Assembly: GCA_905215205.1 (NCBI GenBank)
Contig: CAJMPK010000077.1
Location: 1 to 6,988, forward strand
Source: an uncultured bacterium
GTDB lineage: Bacteria; Actinomycetota; Coriobacteriia; Coriobacteriales; Coriobacteriaceae
Reading direction: 5' to 3'
Length of the DNA stretch: 6,988 bases
Part shown: positions 5,990 to 6,988 of the stretch, piece by piece
Layout: the number at the start of each line of letters is the position of its first letter
Position numbering within the stretch: position 1 is the first letter of the stretch
Notes under the pieces: model-generated
Seen by the model: the letters and a program-made list of their open reading frames with translations, nothing else
What the model was told of the DNA's origin: nothing
Database searches by the model: none
Made by a program: the position numbers and the translations under genes

Positions 5990-6706
5990 TTAGAACAGGA
6001 GGGCGTAGATGACGGCTATGACAACGGAGGGGAGCATATTGGCCGTGCGGAAGGTCTGGGGACGGATGAGATTGACGCCGACGCAGAAGATGAGCATAGA
6101 GCCCACGAGCGATAGGCTGTCGAGGGCGGCGGTGGTCATGATGGGGGAGAGCGCGCCGGCAAACAGCGTAATCGTTCCCTGGAACACGGCGACGGGCAGG
6201 GCCGAGAAGATGCAGCCGCGTCCGAGCGAGGCCGTCATGGTGCAAACGATGATGCAGTCCAGCGCGCCCTTGAGGGCGAGCGTGGACCAGTCGCCGAGCA
6301 GACCGTCTTGGATTGATCCCACGATAGCCATGGCACCGATGCAGACGGTCAGCGATGTCGAGACAAAAGCGTTGGTGAACTCGTTATCGCCCTCGCTGCC
6401 GGTTTTGCGCTTGAGCCATTCGCCCAGGTTTTCGATGCCGGCTTCCAGGTTAACGGCCTCGCCGATGAGCGAGCCGAGGGCAAACGAGACGATGAGCATG
6501 GTGGTGCCGGTGGTCTCCAGCGCTTTCCCGTCAATGACGAGCATCTTTTGCATGGTGCCGCCCAGGCCGATAAACAGGACGCACAGCCCCGATGCTTTCA
6601 TGAGCGTGTCTTGGATGCGGGGTGTGATAAAGCGTCCGCCTATAAGGCCCAGCAGTCCGCCCGCAATCAAAAGTGCGACGTTGATGACCGTTCCCAAACC
6701 CGGCAT
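5990..6706 (-). CDS. DUF554 family integral membrane protein
   Basis: This 238-residue, very hydrophobic protein is of the DUF554 family (E. coli YqgA and B. subtilis YdfK type), whose members are inner-membrane proteins of uncertain, possibly transport, function. The start 'MPGLGTVINV' is the family's usual N terminus. Several membrane spans can be picked out, roughly at 4-23, 37-56, 66-84, 112-131, 146-186 (probably two), 193-212 and 222-238. Recognisable pieces are 'GSLIGE' (78-83), 'VCIGAMAIVGSIQDGLLGD' (121-139) and 'NMLPSVVIAV' (223-232). I chose the ATG at 6706 because GGGAGG lies 4 nt upstream. An in-frame ATG 12 nt earlier lies at the edge of that ribosome-binding site, and the longer form from 6775 adds a Cys-rich tail not typical of the family. 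It is codirectional with the TerB gene, 88 nt upstream of it, with no clear terminator between them. I regard it as a housekeeping neighbour. Confidence 0.85.
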   Translation of the reverse strand: MPGLGTVINVALLIAGGLLGLIGGRFITPRIQDTLMKASGLCVLFIGLGGTMQKMLVIDGKALETTGTTMLIVSFALGSLIGEAVNLEAGIENLGEWLKRKTGSEGDNEFTNAFVSTSLTVCIGAMAIVGSIQDGLLGDWSTLALKGALDCIIVCTMTASLGRGCIFSALPVAVFQGTITLFAGALSPIMTTAALDSLSLVGSMLIFCVGVNLIRPQTFRTANMLPSVVIAVIYALLF

Positions 6707-6710
6707 GAAC

Positions 6711-6716
6711 CCTCCC
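6711..6716 (-). promoter_or_regulatory. Ribosome-binding site that fixes the DUF554 start
   Basis: On the minus strand GGGAGG is followed by GTTC and then ATG (6706-6704). This supports 'MPGLG' as the N terminus rather than the longer open frame. Confidence 0.75.
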
Positions 6717-6736
6717 ATATTGATGCCAACCTGGCA

Positions 6737-6745
6737 ATCGTAGCA
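6737..6745 (-). promoter_or_regulatory. Weak candidate extended -10 element for the DUF554 gene
   Basis: The minus strand reads TGCTACGAT (6745-6737), matching the -10 consensus at four of six bases with a TGn extension, 31 nt upstream of the ATG. No good -35 box is seen at 16-18 nt. An AT-rich alternative, TATACGTTATATA on the plus strand (6778-6790), lies further upstream and could also hold the promoter. Confidence 0.25.
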
Positions 6746-6824
6746 GAACGGGCTGCAGGGTGCGTCATGCCTCATCCTATACGTTATATAAGTGGTATTA
6801 ATGACGGCATTTGGTGCCCGAGCC

Positions 6825-6988
6825 TCAGCCTCCCATCACGACATAGGGGCTGTAATCGAAGCACAGCGTCATGAGTCGCTGCGGGGACTCAATGGCCGCG
6901 GCGATGATATCGGCATCTCGAGCTCGGTCAAATCCCACGAGCTCAATTTGATACGAGACGTCTTCCATTTTATGGAGTATCCGGTTAT
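6825..6988 (-). CDS. Unrecognised protein, C-terminal end (or a very short ORF)
   Basis: A minus-strand frame is open from the right edge to a TGA at 6827-6825. It ends with 'IIAAAIESPQRL', 'TLCFDYSPYVVMGG'. An ATG at 6968-6966 would give a 47-residue protein starting 'MEDVSYQIELVGFDRARD', but no good Shine-Dalgarno sequence precedes it. The frame continues upstream without a stop ('NRILHK'), so it is more likely the tail of a longer gene. The sequence reads like real protein, with amphipathic alternation and no low complexity, but I do not recognise the family. It is codirectional with the DUF554 gene, 118 nt upstream of it. Confidence 0.45.
   Translation of the reverse strand, partial: NRILHKMEDVSYQIELVGFDRARDADIIAAAIESPQRLMTLCFDYSPYVVMGG

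Noticed and set aside
6707..6775. 23-residue N-terminal extension of the DUF554 protein
   Set aside because: The family start 'MPGLG' has its own ribosome-binding site; the extension is Cys/Pro-rich and overlaps the likely promoter.
6796..6824. Possible terminator after the right-edge gene (GGCA/TGCC hairpin)
   Set aside because: Only a 4-bp stem without a U-tract.

Overview
The window is GC-rich, gene-dense bacterial chromosome. Start codons include GTG, Shine-Dalgarno sequences are strong, and intergenic gaps are short. Protein style and GC-rich codon use suggest a high-GC Actinomycetota, most likely a Coriobacteriia of the Collinsella type. That assignment is my inference; no rRNA or other marker gene is present to prove it.

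Layout from left to right: (1) the 3' end of a plus-strand spermidine synthase-like gene (1-261), converging through a 27-nt gap with a small hairpin on (2) a minus-strand cassette of three genes. In transcription order the cassette is a TerB-N/TerB-C domain protein (5901 to 4141), a BrxD-type P-loop ATPase (4148 to 2850, overlapping its predecessor by 8 nt), and an Lhr/BrxHI-like superfamily 2 helicase (2733 to 289). A 116-nt gap separates the ATPase from the helicase and holds a 12-bp stem-loop that overlaps the ATPase stop codon. (3) Upstream on the same strand lies a DUF554 integral membrane protein gene (6706 to 5990). (4) The right edge holds the 3' end of an unrecognised minus-strand gene (stop at 6825).

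The cassette is the interesting part. BrxD-family ATPases and Lhr-like BrxHI helicases are known as paired accessory genes of type 2 BREX (Pgl) phage-defence loci. Here they pair with a TerB-N/TerB-C protein and with none of the BREX core genes (no pglX/brxX methyltransferase, pglZ, brxC/pglY or pglW in the window). The genes on either side look ordinary, so the trio seems self-contained. An extended -10 promoter and a clear ribosome-binding site precede the TerB gene. A reasonable model is a DNA-processing or antiviral module in which the TerB protein acts as sensor or scaffold, the ATPase as loader or switch, and the helicase as motor. This is inference: no nuclease or other toxic effector domain is visible. 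No insertion sequence, integrase, tRNA, rRNA, CRISPR array or attachment site was seen.
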